Shown here one piece after another: positions 25,914-33,868 of a stretch of DNA of 64,000 bases. The DNA lies in contig NZ_VANR01000003.1 of assembly GCF_005885675.1 (NCBI RefSeq), forward strand, positions 62,001-126,000, written 5' to 3'. Numbering within the stretch: the stretch's first letter is position 1; every line of letters begins with the position of its first letter. The notes under the pieces were generated by a model. It did not search any database, was not told where the DNA came from, and saw only the letters and a list, made by a program, of their open reading frames with translations. Source of the stretch: Polaribacter aestuariivivens. GTDB taxonomy: Bacteria > Bacteroidota > Bacteroidia > Flavobacteriales > Flavobacteriaceae. The translations under genes and the position numbers were made by a program.

Positions 25914-26817
25914 AATTATAAACGGTAATTATGTTTCCTTCAATTTTATAAGATAATTGCAAAGGAATGGTTATAGATTGCATAGCTATATTTACATCTG
26001 TGTGAGAAAAACCACCTGTATATAATTTATTTACATCTACATTGTCCGTTTTAACAGTGTAACCAAATTGGTTTTTAATTTCTTCTAAAACTATTTTTAG
26101 AGGCGTACTTTTAAAGTTAGATTCTTTTTGTAACCATGAATTTTCACTGATATTAAACGTCGTATTTGTATCAACAACACCATTTACCACTCTAAAAAGA
26201 GTTCCTTTTGGTAATTTTACAAGCGTATCTTTATAAGCTACACTTACCAAACCTTCGTAGGTTTTTACTTCAAAATAATGGTCTCTTTCTTTTACGTTAA
26301 ATTGCGTTCCTAATACAGTTACATTTCCAATAGATGTGTTTACTGTAAATTTTTTTCCTTTTTTTACTTTGAAAAAAGCTTCTCCATCCAAGTTTAAATT
26401 TCTGTTAGATTCCCATTCTTTTTTATTGAATGTAATTTCAGAATTTGCATTTAAAATTACTTCAGATTCATCAGGTAAATTAAAATTTATGGTTTCTGCA
26501 AATTCTGTTTCATAATTAGTAGAATTGTTGAATAATAAAAAGTAACTTGTTGTTAACAAAACAATAAAAATTGCAGCATATTTATAGAGTTTTTTGAAAT
26601 TAAAAGACACCACTTTTCCTTTTTTAGAGGTGTTGGCTTTCCTTGTTTTAAAATCTAACAAAGCTTTTTCTACATCAACTTTTGGTGTTTCTATTTGTGC
26701 AGCATAATGTACAATTTTTTCAAACTTCTTAAAATCTTCAGTTTCTTTTAAACGCACCAAATCTTCATCAGAAATCTCTCTGTTTAACCATTTTAATATG
26801 TCGTTTTCGTTTTTCAT
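25903..26817 (-). CDS. FecR-family anti-sigma/sigma regulator
   Basis: The 304-residue product has a cytoplasmic N-terminal region (about 1-75) that would hold the sigma factor, one membrane helix (about 79-96), a periplasmic FecR domain (about 105-205, with GEAFFKVKKGKKFTVNTSIG and VLGTQFNVKERDHYFEVKTY) and a C-terminal STN-like DUF4974 domain (PLKIVLEEIKNQFGYTVKTD). It would relay the state of the TonB receptor to the sigma factor. Copy A of the bipartite element lies 37 bp upstream, suggesting its own promoter in addition to read-through from the sigma gene. Confidence 0.93.
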   Translation of the reverse strand: MKNENDILKWLNREISDEDLVRLKETEDFKKFEKIVHYAAQIETPKVDVEKALLDFKTRKANTSKKGKVVSFNFKKLYKYAAIFIVLLTTSYFLLFNNSTNYETEFAETINFNLPDESEVILNANSEITFNKKEWESNRNLNLDGEAFFKVKKGKKFTVNTSIGNVTVLGTQFNVKERDHYFEVKTYEGLVSVAYKDTLVKLPKGTLFRVVNGVVDTNTTFNISENSWLQKESNFKSTPLKIVLEEIKNQFGYTVKTDNVDVNKLYTGGFSHTDVNIAMQSITIPLQLSYKIEGNIITVYNYEQ

Positions 26818-26867
26818 TTTATACTCCTATATAAGTGTAACAACTAAAAAGTATTTTACCCTACCTT
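26817..26867 (-). promoter_or_regulatory. Bipartite element copy A, upstream of fecR
   Basis: On the minus strand, AAGGTAGGGTAAA begins at 26867, followed after exactly 11 bases by TTGTT and 5 bases later by TATA. AGGAG lies just before the fecR ATG. The same block and spacing recur at 27417 and 27484. It is likely a promoter read by the adjacent ECF sigma factor. Confidence 0.65.
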
Positions 26868-27375
26868 AAATTCCATCAATTTTATTTCTTAACTTTTTTA
26901 AGGCAGAAGACATTCTTTTTTCGACTGCTTTTTGAGAAATTTCTAACAATTCTGCCATTTCTCTGTATTTTTTTCCATCAATTCTATTCATCAAAAAAAC
27001 TTCTCGTTCACTTGCTGTTAAATCGGAAATGGCTCTTTCTAACTTCTTTTTAAATTCTTCTTCTTCTAATAAATATTCAGGGCTTTGGTTATTCACATCT
27101 AAATAAGGACTACTTTTTGCGTATTCAAAAACTACTTTTTCGTGTTTTACTTTATTTAGAAATAAATTATTAATTACTGTAAACAGGTAAGATTTTGCTT
27201 TTTCGAAATTGATTTTCCCGCAATTTTCCCATATTTTTATAAACGCTTCTTGTGCTAAATCTAAAGATGAATTTTTATCACCACTTTTGTAGTATGCAAA
27301 ATTACTTGCAGACTGAATATGTGAGGCATAAAACTCATTAAAATAAATTTCATCACAAAGTGATTTTGGCTTCAT
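26866..27375 (-). CDS. ECF sigma factor (FecI-like, Bacteroidota type)
   Basis: The 169-residue product has sigma region 2 (about 12-75, ASNFAYYKSGDKNSSLDLAQ and EAFIKIWENCGKINFEKAKS) and region 4 (about 110-160, LTASEREVFLMNRIDGKKYR, EMAELLEISQKAVEKRMSSA). It would direct RNA polymerase to the receptor operon and, by the shared motif, to the divergent lipoprotein gene. Copy A of the bipartite element overlaps its stop codon. A minus-strand TACCTTTG box 40 bp upstream of its ATG could give housekeeping expression. Confidence 0.95.
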   Translation of the reverse strand: MKPKSLCDEIYFNEFYASHIQSASNFAYYKSGDKNSSLDLAQEAFIKIWENCGKINFEKAKSYLFTVINNLFLNKVKHEKVVFEYAKSSPYLDVNNQSPEYLLEEEEFKKKLERAISDLTASEREVFLMNRIDGKKYREMAELLEISQKAVEKRMSSALKKLRNKIDGI

Positions 27376-27414
27376 AAGAAAGTTTTGAAAAATAAAAGTA
27401 AAAAAAAATTATAA

Positions 27415-27422
27415 CAAAGGTA
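27415..27422 (-). promoter_or_regulatory. -7 box (TACCTTTG) for the ECF sigma gene
   Basis: On the minus strand, TACCTTTG matches TAnnTTTG, 39 bp upstream of the sigma ATG. It overlaps plus-strand copy B of the bipartite element, so the two transcripts could interfere. No clear -33 TTG is seen. Confidence 0.4.
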
Positions 27423-27454
27423 GGGTAAATATCTTCTTGGTTGTTTTAACTATA
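27417..27454 (+). promoter_or_regulatory. Bipartite element copy B
   Basis: AAGGTAGGGTAAA (27417-27429), 11 bases, TTGTT (27441-27445), then 5 bases and TATA. It points towards the lipoprotein gene, 67 bp upstream of copy C, forming a tandem pair. Confidence 0.6.
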
Positions 27455-27483
27455 GAACAGCAAATTAAAATGTTCTAAAAAAA

Positions 27484-27521
27484 AAGGTAGGGTAAAATAA
27501 AACTAAATTGTTTTACATACA
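27484..27521 (+). promoter_or_regulatory. Bipartite element copy C, upstream of the lipoprotein gene
   Basis: AAGGTAGGGTAAA (27484-27496), 11 bases, TTGTT (27508-27512), 5 bases, TACA. The same spacing as copies A and B. It ends about 36 bp before the lipoprotein ATG, placing it as the proximal promoter. Confidence 0.65.
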
Positions 27522-27556
27522 GAACTAAGAAATATTAACTTTTAAAATAATTAAAA

Positions 27557-28609
27557 ATGAAAACTATTAAACTTTTAACAACATTAGCTTTAACTGTAAT
27601 TTTAGGATTTACATCATGTCAATCAGAAGAAAATACAGAATTAGGTACAAACCCAAATGCAAATTCATCAACCTCTCCAACAGCTACAAATTTCGAAAGA
27701 GCTTCTATGAATGATGGATCTGAAGACGATTTTTTAGATGGTAGCGCATGTACAGAATTACTATTTCCTTTATCAGCTACAATTAACGGAAAAAACATCA
27801 CCTTATTAAGTAAATTAGATTTTTCTGCAGCATTAAATATTTTAGGAGAATTTAATGATGATGATGATACAGTAGCATTTAACTTTCCAATAAATGTTCG
27901 ATTAAGTAATTATACAGAAGTAGTGGTAAACTCACAATCAGAATTAGATGCTTTAAAAAGCGATTGTGAAAGTGCAGAAGCACAAGGTAAAGATGCTATT
28001 TCTTGTATCGATTTTAAATTTCCAATTACAATGCTAACTTATAATATTAATTTAGAACAAACAGGAAGTGTTGTAATACAATCAGAAAAGCAATTATACA
28101 CTTTTATGACAGATTTAAATTCTGATAAATTGTTTACAGTAAACTATCCAATAAGTGCAACTTTAAGCAATGGTACAGAAATACAAATTAATTCTGATGC
28201 AGAATTACAAGATTCAATTTCTGACTGTGTACAGTTTGAAGATGAAAAAGACGAAGCAGAAAAAATGGCTTTAGAAGTAGAAGCTATTTTAACAAACACT
28301 AAATTTAAAGTAGAAAGTTTTATAGATGCTGGTGTAAATACTGCAAGCGATTATGTAAACTGGTCTATAGAATTTACAAACGATTTAAAATTGGTTGCTA
28401 AAAACACTGTAAATGCAACTTTAGGAGAAATTGAAGGAACTTATGAAGTAAGTTCAGAAACAGATGTGTTTTTAAACATAAACTTTGGAAGTAACAATAC
28501 AGTAAGTGCATTAAATAACGACTGGATAGTAAGTGCTTATAGCGATACTTTAGTAACATTAAAAAGCAAAACAGATGCTTCAGTTACGTTAACATTTAAA
28601 AAACTTTAA
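27557..28609 (+). CDS. Lipoprotein with paired internal repeats, probable target of the adjacent sigma system
   Basis: A 350-residue exported lipoprotein: the signal peptide ends in the lipobox LGFTSC with Cys21. After a Ser/Asn-rich linker come four related units (about 65-104, 105-140, 150-190, 191-228) with the pattern F-P-hydrophobic strand, then NG/NY, strand, and NSxxEL. They form two pairs, each opening and closing with a cysteine (C65/C137 and C150/C224), suggesting two disulfide-closed modules. A C-terminal lipocalin-like beta region (about 245-350) follows. I do not recognise a named family. Two bipartite elements precede the gene. Confidence 0.8.
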   Translation: MKTIKLLTTLALTVILGFTSCQSEENTELGTNPNANSSTSPTATNFERASMNDGSEDDFLDGSACTELLFPLSATINGKNITLLSKLDFSAALNILGEFNDDDDTVAFNFPINVRLSNYTEVVVNSQSELDALKSDCESAEAQGKDAISCIDFKFPITMLTYNINLEQTGSVVIQSEKQLYTFMTDLNSDKLFTVNYPISATLSNGTEIQINSDAELQDSISDCVQFEDEKDEAEKMALEVEAILTNTKFKVESFIDAGVNTASDYVNWSIEFTNDLKLVAKNTVNATLGEIEGTYEVSSETDVFLNINFGSNNTVSALNNDWIVSAYSDTLVTLKSKTDASVTLTFKKL

Positions 28610-28655
28610 AAAAAGAAAAAGTAGTAAGTTGATTAACAACTAAGTTGAATTTAAT

Positions 28656-28696
28656 CTTACAACTATTTGAAAAACAGTAGTTGTAAGGTTTTTTTA
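28656..28696 (+). terminator. Terminator/attenuator between lipoprotein and barrel genes
   Basis: A stem CTTACAACTA / TAGTTGTAAG followed by a T run lies 47 bp after the lipoprotein stop. The start codon at 28667 would lie inside the hairpin, which supports the ATG at 28709 for the next gene. Confidence 0.8.
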
Positions 28697-28708
28697 AAAA
28701 GAGAAAAA

Positions 28709-29296
28709 ATGAAAACAATATATATAACAATAGCATTAACTATTGTAACAATGTTATCAATAAATGCTCAAAACGATACTAATAAATCTACAGCAGGTAT
28801 TAAAGGAGGTTATAACCTTTCTTCTGTAAGTTTCGACGGAAATTCTGAAACCGCAAAATTACACGGTTTTCATATTGGTTTTTATGGAGAATCTTATATT
28901 GGCAAACACTTTTCTGTACAACCAGAAATTTTATACTCACAACAAGGGTATAAAATTATAGACAATAGTGGAACGTATACACAAAAGTTAGATTATATAA
29001 ATGTTCCATTAATGTTTAAAATGTATCCAGTAAAAAGTTTCTTTTTAGAAGCAGGACCTCAAATAGGATTTTCTATTTCACATAAAGAAACATTTGACTC
29101 AGGTTTTGTATTGTATGATACTTCCGAAGAATTTGAACCTAAAAATTTTGATTGGGGTATAAATTTAGGCGCAGGTTTTAAAAGTGATGCAGGTATTAGT
29201 TTAGGCGCAAGATATCATATTGGACAAAACGACATTTACGATCAAGACAAACCTAAAAACAGAGTTTGGCAAATTTATTTAGGTTTTGAGTTTTAA
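28709..29296 (+). CDS. Outer-membrane beta-barrel protein (PorT/OmpW-like fold)
   Basis: About 195 residues from the ATG at 28709. A signal peptide (MKTIYITIALTIVTMLSINA) precedes barrel strands typical of the outer-membrane beta-barrel (PorT-like) family: AGIKGGYNLSSVSFDG, HGFHIGFYGESYIGKHFSVQ, PEILYSQQGYKI, FLEAGPQIGFSIS, WGINLGAGFKSDAGISLGAR, ending in WQIYLGFEF. It lies downstream of the sigma-linked lipoprotein, partly insulated by a terminator, so a shared role is possible but unproven. Confidence 0.85.
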   Translation: MKTIYITIALTIVTMLSINAQNDTNKSTAGIKGGYNLSSVSFDGNSETAKLHGFHIGFYGESYIGKHFSVQPEILYSQQGYKIIDNSGTYTQKLDYINVPLMFKMYPVKSFFLEAGPQIGFSISHKETFDSGFVLYDTSEEFEPKNFDWGINLGAGFKSDAGISLGARYHIGQNDIYDQDKPKNRVWQIYLGFEF

Positions 29297-29310
29297 TATT
29301 ATTTATTAAG

Positions 29311-29342
29311 AAAAAGAGAAGTAGAGTTGCTTCTCTTTTTTA
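29311..29342 (+). terminator. Rho-independent terminator after the barrel gene
   Basis: A stem AAAAAGAGAAG / CTTCTCTTTTT with an 8-base loop, T-rich on its 3' side. Confidence 0.8.
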
Positions 29343-29401
29343 TTCAGATAAAAAAATTTCAAAAAACTACAACTACAATTTTTTCGTATATATACACATA
29401 A

Positions 29402-30190
29402 ATGCTTCATAAAATGAAAAATATTTTTTTAAAATCGGTTTTAATTTGTTTGATTCTTTTTTCGTGTTCTTCAGAAAATGAAAACATTGAAATGCCAGCG
29501 GAAATGGTTGATGTTACAACCAATAGGCAACCAACAGGTTCTTCTGCAAACGACCTTTTATCGAACACTTTTTTTAAGAAATTAGTGGTAGAAATTGGAT
29601 ATATAGAAGGCTTTAAACCTTCACAAACTGCAATTAATAACTTTAAAAGTTTTATTGAAAGTAGAATAAATAAATCTGAAGGAATTGAGTTTATTACCAA
29701 ACAAATACCTGCTACAGGAAAAACAACTTACACAATTAATGAAATTGATGAAATAGAAAAACAACACAGAACGCAATACAACCTTGGAAATAAAATTGCA
29801 GTTTGGGCTTTGTTTGTAAATGGAAAATCTTCTGGAGATACAAACACAAAAGCCACTTTAGGAAGTGCTTATTTTAATACTTCTTTTGTTATTTATCAAG
29901 AAACTATAAATGGTTTTAGTGATAGTGCTTTTGAACCCAATAGAACCATTTTAGAAACCTCAGTAATAAATCACGAATTTGGCCATATTTTAGGACTAAC
30001 AAACTTAGGTACAGAGTTACAAAGTGATCATGAAGATCCACAAAATCCAAAACACTGTGTTGAAGAAGATTGTTTGATGTTTTTTGCTTTAGAAACAGGA
30101 CAAGGAATGGCAAATATGCTTTCTGGAGGTCAGGTTCCAACTTTAGATGCACAATGTTTAGCAGACTTAAAAGCAAATGGAGGAAAATAA
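29402..30190 (+). CDS. Lipoprotein with metzincin-like zinc protease signature
   Basis: A 262-residue lipoprotein (lipobox ILFSC, Cys22; an alternative start at 29414 removes four residues). The zinc-binding motif HEFGHILGLTN starts at residue 191. About 15 residues later comes H218-C219, four residues, C224-L-M226, which matches the HCx4CxM pattern of archaemetzincins with an insertion between the two parts. A surface-anchored metalloprotease is the natural reading; the substrate is unknown and activity is not shown. It is a single gene, convergent with the rluE-like gene. Confidence 0.75.
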   Translation: MLHKMKNIFLKSVLICLILFSCSSENENIEMPAEMVDVTTNRQPTGSSANDLLSNTFFKKLVVEIGYIEGFKPSQTAINNFKSFIESRINKSEGIEFITKQIPATGKTTYTINEIDEIEKQHRTQYNLGNKIAVWALFVNGKSSGDTNTKATLGSAYFNTSFVIYQETINGFSDSAFEPNRTILETSVINHEFGHILGLTNLGTELQSDHEDPQNPKHCVEEDCLMFFALETGQGMANMLSGGQVPTLDAQCLADLKANGGK

Positions 30191-30219
30191 ATTTATGTAT
30201 AATAAATAAAATATTATAC

Positions 30220-30795
30220 TTATTTATTTATGAGTGTTTTTACTTCCTTTACAGCACCAACCTCCAAATTTCCTAATTCAATTTCACCAATTCTAACACG
30301 AATTAAACGTAAAGTTGGGTAACCAACAGCAGCTGTCATTTTACGTACTTGTCTAAATTTTCCTTCTTTAATTGTGATGGAAATCCAACTTGTGGGGCCA
30401 TGTCTTTCGTCTCTAATTTTTTGACTTCTCAAAGGAAATTTAGGATCATTAATCATGGAAGCTTTTCCTGGTTTTGTCACATATTTTTTTCCATTAAAAC
30501 CAATTTCTACACCCTTTTTTAGTTTTTCTATTGCTTCTTGTGTTATTTGTCCATCCACTTGAACACAATATTCTTTTTCGAATTTATTAGATCTTATTTC
30601 TGCGGAAACTTTACCATCTGTTGTTAATAGCAACAAACCTTCAGAAGGCACATCTAAACGTCCAATTGCCATAGTTCCTTCAGGAAAATCGTACAAATCA
30701 CCCAACAATTTCTTTTTCCTTTTTGCAGGATTTACGAATTGAGAAATCATTCCCCAAGGTTTATGAATGATAAAATGATGATGTTTTTCTATCAA
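30220..30795 (-). CDS. RsuA/RluE-family pseudouridine synthase
   Basis: The 191-residue product has the RluE-like layout without an S4 domain: HFIIHKPWGMISQFVN at the start, the catalytic-aspartate motif GRLDVPSEGLLLLTTDG near residues 40-56, KEYCVQVDGQI, and KEGKFRQVRKMTAAVGYPTL, RLIRVRIG. It modifies a uridine in rRNA, probably 23S. The start is TTG at 30795, one base after the upstream epimerase gene stops; no in-frame ATG precedes the conserved region. Confidence 0.92.
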   Translation of the reverse strand: MIEKHHHFIIHKPWGMISQFVNPAKRKKKLLGDLYDFPEGTMAIGRLDVPSEGLLLLTTDGKVSAEIRSNKFEKEYCVQVDGQITQEAIEKLKKGVEIGFNGKKYVTKPGKASMINDPKFPLRSQKIRDERHGPTSWISITIKEGKFRQVRKMTAAVGYPTLRLIRVRIGEIELGNLEVGAVKEVKTLINK

Positions 30796-30796
30796 T

Positions 30797-31591
30797 TTAT
30801 AAAACTTTTATACATATAGAAAACACCTCTTTTCCTGAAGAAATTGACATATTTTCTTCCGAAAATTTTTCGTCTGTGTAAGAAGTATATTGTGTAATTG
30901 GCTCAATACATAACATATTATCAACTTCTGTCCACAACATAAAATTATTGAAGTTTTTTGTGGTGATTTCAAGGTGATTTCTATCCGAATTTTCTAAAAT
31001 TATTTTATCCGTATTTAAAACAGGAAAAGCATTGTGCCCAGCTTCGTAAATTTCTTTTAAAGTTATTTTTTTATCATTGGCAATCAAAGTATCTTTTCCA
31101 GTATTTGATAATAAAAAAGCAGGATGATAGCCCAACATAAAAGGCATTCCAGCGTCAGATGTAATTATAAAATCGATTTTTAACGTGTTATTTTCAAGAG
31201 AATAATGTTTTTCAAACGTAAAATCGAAAGACCAAAAAAGCTTTTCTTCAGTAGATTTTTCAGGATATTTACTATTATTTACGCTTGTGTTTTTTATATA
31301 GTTTTTCCTGAATTTTGCAGTCTTTTCACCTGAAGAAATTAAAGAATATTCCAATTCACGTAACAAACCATGTTGATCTTGAATGGCATCTCCTTTTTTA
31401 GTATGGACTCTAAAATTATTTTTTGAAGTCGGACCAATTACCGGAAACATTTCATCATCCGATTTTCGCCAACCTTTACTTCCTTTTTGATGTATGTATT
31501 CATTATTACTAACTTTAAAAGAAATTAATTCGCCTTTTTCAATGTGAACAATGCTATTTTTATCTATTAGTTTAATATTTTTTTCCATCAT
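30797..31591 (-). CDS. Aldose 1-epimerase-family (mutarotase-like) protein
   Basis: The 264-residue product belongs to the galactose mutarotase-like superfamily: HGLLRELEYSLISSGEKTAK near the N terminus, WSFDFTFEKHYSLENNTLKI, and MPFMLGYHPAFLLSNTGKDT carrying a conserved histidine. It probably converts sugar anomers or binds a sugar; substrate specificity is unclear. Two adjacent ATG codons (31591 and 31588) are possible starts. It is cotranscribed with the pseudouridine synthase. Confidence 0.85.
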   Translation of the reverse strand: MMEKNIKLIDKNSIVHIEKGELISFKVSNNEYIHQKGSKGWRKSDDEMFPVIGPTSKNNFRVHTKKGDAIQDQHGLLRELEYSLISSGEKTAKFRKNYIKNTSVNNSKYPEKSTEEKLFWSFDFTFEKHYSLENNTLKIDFIITSDAGMPFMLGYHPAFLLSNTGKDTLIANDKKITLKEIYEAGHNAFPVLNTDKIILENSDRNHLEITTKNFNNFMLWTEVDNMLCIEPITQYTSYTDEKFSEENMSISSGKEVFSICIKVL

Positions 31592-31699
31592 TTAAATTTG
31601 AAGTAACAATAGTACAAAAATCAATAATAAATATTAGGAAATTGAAACTTGTTTTTTGTAACTTGCTACACTATTTAAATTAAAAAATTAGCAAGATTT

Positions 31700-32710
31700 A
31701 TGGCAGCAGCAGACAAAGAAAAAACAGCGAAATTAAAAGCATTACAACTTACTTTAGATAAATTAGATAAAACTTACGGAAAAGGTTCTGTAATGAAGCT
31801 TGGAGATGTTGTAACAGAAGATATTGATGCCATTTCATCAGGTTCATTAGGGTTGGATTTAGCTTTAGGTGTTGGTGGATATCCAAGAGGTAGAGTTATA
31901 GAAATTTACGGACCAGAATCTTCTGGTAAAACAACCTTAACTTTACACGCAATTGCAGAAGCCCAAAATGCAGGTGGAATTGCTGCTTTTATTGATGCAG
32001 AACATGCTTTTGATAAATTTTATGCAGAAAATTTAGGGGTAGATATCGATAATTTAATCATTTCTCAACCAGATCATGGTGAGCAAGCTTTAGAAATTGC
32101 AGAGAATTTAATTCGTTCTGGTGCAATTGATATTGTTGTAATTGATTCAGTTGCTGCATTAACGCCAAAAAGCGAAATTGAAGGTGAAATGGGAGATTCT
32201 AAAATGGGACTTCATGCACGTTTAATGTCGCAAGCATTAAGAAAATTAACGGGTACCATTTCTAAAACAAAATGTACGGTTATTTTTATCAATCAATTAC
32301 GTGAAAAAATTGGTGTAATGTTTGGTAACCCAGAAACTACAACTGGTGGAAATGCATTAAAATTTTACGCCTCAGTTCGTTTAGATATTCGTAGAAGAAC
32401 ACAAATTAAAGATGGTGACAAAGTTATTGGAAACAGTACCAAAGTTAAAATCGTAAAAAACAAAGTGGCACCTCCTTTTCAAGTAGCAGAATTTGATATT
32501 ATGTATGGTCAAGGAATTTCTAAAGTTGGTGAAATTTTAGATATTGGTGTAGAGTTAGGTATTGTAAAGAAAAGTGGTTCTTGGTTTAGTTATGGTGAAA
32601 CCAAACTAGGTCAAGGAAGAGATGCTGTAAAAGGATTAATTAAAGACAATCCTGAATTGGCAGAAGAGTTAGAAGGAAAAATAAAATTAGCTATTGAAAC
32701 ACAAGAATAA
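31700..32710 (+). CDS. recA: Recombinase RecA
   Basis: RecA polymerises on single-stranded DNA, drives homologous pairing and triggers SOS responses. The 336-residue product has Walker [10 protein letters not shown] at residues 71-79, [20 protein letters not shown], Walker B region [12 protein letters not shown], the L1/L2 loops ([40 protein letters not shown]), and the C-terminal [18 protein letters not shown]. It is a single-gene unit with a terminator; no SOS box is evident. Confidence 0.98.
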   Translation: MAAADKEKTAKLKALQLTLDKLDKTYGKGSVMKLGDVVTEDIDAISSGSLGLDLALGVGGYPRGRVIEIYGPESSGKTTLTLHAIAEAQNAGGIAAFIDAEHAFDKFYAENLGVDIDNLIISQPDHGEQALEIAENLIRSGAIDIVVIDSVAALTPKSEIEGEMGDSKMGLHARLMSQALRKLTGTISKTKCTVIFINQLREKIGVMFGNPETTTGGNALKFYASVRLDIRRRTQIKDGDKVIGNSTKVKIVKNKVAPPFQVAEFDIMYGQGISKVGEILDIGVELGIVKKSGSWFSYGETKLGQGRDAVKGLIKDNPELAEELEGKIKLAIETQE

Positions 32711-32739
32711 GTATTAAAGGTTCTAACAATTATTTTATA

Positions 32740-32776
32740 AACTGCTATGGAAGTAATCAATCTATAGCAGTTTTTT
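32740..32776 (+). terminator. Rho-independent terminator after recA
   Basis: A stem AACTGCTAT / ATAGCAGTT with a 15-base loop is followed by six T residues, 29 bp after the recA stop. Confidence 0.8.
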
Positions 32777-32787
32777 AATTTTAAAAA

Positions 32788-33366
32788 ATGATTACAATTT
32801 CTAAAAACCTTCAATTAAAAAAAATAGTTTCCGAAAATTCGGAAGTATTATTTGAGTTAATGCAAGCAATTTATCCGCCAGCTTATCAACATTTTTGGAC
32901 AGATAATGGTAATTGGTACATAAATACTCAATATTCTAAAGAAAATATTTTACAAGAGCTTTCAGAAAAGAATACAGACTATTATTTTGTTGTTTTCAAT
33001 GATGAAATTGTGGGTAATTTTAGAATTATTTGGGGCGAAAAACTCGCTAATTTATCAGAAGAAAAACAAGTAAAACTACATCGAATTTATTTACACCCAA
33101 AAACACAAGGAAAAGGTTTGGGTAAAAAACTACTTTTTTGGTTAGAAGAAAAAGTCAAAGAAAAAGGCTTTAAAATTATTTGGTTAGATGGTATGAACAA
33201 ACAACCACAAGCTTTTCAGTTTTATGAAAAACTTGGGTATATATATCATTCTCATACATTTCTTCCTTTTGAAAACATGTTAGAAGAATATAAAAAAATG
33301 AGTCAGCTTTATAAAAAACTCAATTACTCTTTAGACAGTACTTTTACCAACCAAAGAATTAAGTAG
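32788..33366 (+). CDS. GNAT-family N-acetyltransferase
   Basis: The 192-residue product has the GNAT core: FVVFNDEIVGNFRIIWG, KLHRIYLHPKTQGKGLGKKL (the acetyl-CoA pyrophosphate loop QGKGLGK), and WLDGMNKQPQAFQFYEKLGY. The N-terminal IYPPAYQHFWTDNGNWYIN is typical of a flavobacterial subgroup. The acceptor is unknown. Its 3' end overlaps the convergent PspC-like gene by 43 bp. Confidence 0.9.
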   Translation: MITISKNLQLKKIVSENSEVLFELMQAIYPPAYQHFWTDNGNWYINTQYSKENILQELSEKNTDYYFVVFNDEIVGNFRIIWGEKLANLSEEKQVKLHRIYLHPKTQGKGLGKKLLFWLEEKVKEKGFKIIWLDGMNKQPQAFQFYEKLGYIYHSHTFLPFENMLEEYKKMSQLYKKLNYSLDSTFTNQRIK

Positions 33367-33476
33367 GCACCAACACCAAAACCTGCTAATAAAACAAGTA
33401 AAACAAATAAAATTCTTAAATTTTGTGTTGTAAAATTAGTTTTGGTACTCAACCACTCACATACTCCTAAAATCAT
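33324..33476 (-). CDS. Small PspC-domain membrane protein
   Basis: A 50-residue ORF read on the minus strand from ATG 33476 to a TAA at 33324. The product begins MILGVCEWLSTKTNFTTQNL and continues RILFVLLVLLAGFGVGAYLI LWLVKVLSKE, the standard PspC pattern: GVCEWL start, RIxFVLLxLxxGxGxxxYLILW membrane helix. PspC-type proteins act in envelope stress responses. It is last in the minus-strand run with the 121-residue gene and dut, and overlaps the GNAT gene tail-to-tail. Confidence 0.82.
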   Translation of the reverse strand: MILGVCEWLSTKTNFTTQNLRILFVLLVLLAGFGVGAYLILWLVKVLSKE

Positions 33477-33499
33477 ACTATTATTTTTTTAATTTTTAT

Positions 33500-33865
33500 T
33501 TATCCTTTAAAAGGAGGAATTTGAACTACTAATCTTTCAATTTCTTGAACAATTTCTATTCTGCTTTTTGATGAAAATTCGAAGTATAAATTTTCCCAAT
33601 CTCCATCGTAATCTATTTTTTTAGTTTTTGGATTTTCAACCTTTTTTAAATTGATAACTCTCAAATAAAATTGACCATTTATATCGTTTTCTGGTCTAAA
33701 ATCTAAGTTAATAGCCCTCATTAGACTATAATTATTTAAATGTAGTAAAGAACTAGAGTCTAAGTAGGTTAACGTTTCTTCTTTAGGATCCACTTCGTAA
33801 AATAAATTCCATTCTACATTCCATCCAGAAGTAATTCTTAAAGGTTGTAAATTAGGTTCTTCCAT
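33500..33865 (-). CDS. Conserved hypothetical protein of about 121 residues
   Basis: A soluble protein without signal peptide. It starts MEEPNLQPLRITSGWNVEWN, has FYEVDPKEETLTYLDSSSLL and FEFSSKSRIEIVQEIERLVV. It looks like a conserved flavobacterial protein of unknown function. It sits 3 bp after dut on the same strand, so coexpression with dut is likely. Confidence 0.8.
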   Translation of the reverse strand: MEEPNLQPLRITSGWNVEWNLFYEVDPKEETLTYLDSSSLLHLNNYSLMRAINLDFRPENDINGQFYLRVINLKKVENPKTKKIDYDGDWENLYFEFSSKSRIEIVQEIERLVVQIPPFKG

Positions 33866-33868
33866 AAA

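Noticed and set aside
23382..27375. Iron-siderophore uptake system
   Set aside because: The trio has the Fec layout, but no siderophore-specific gene or Fur-type box is visible; the ligand is left open.
28667..28708. Earlier start for the outer-membrane barrel gene
   Set aside because: The start would lie inside a terminator hairpin and put residues before a clean signal peptide.
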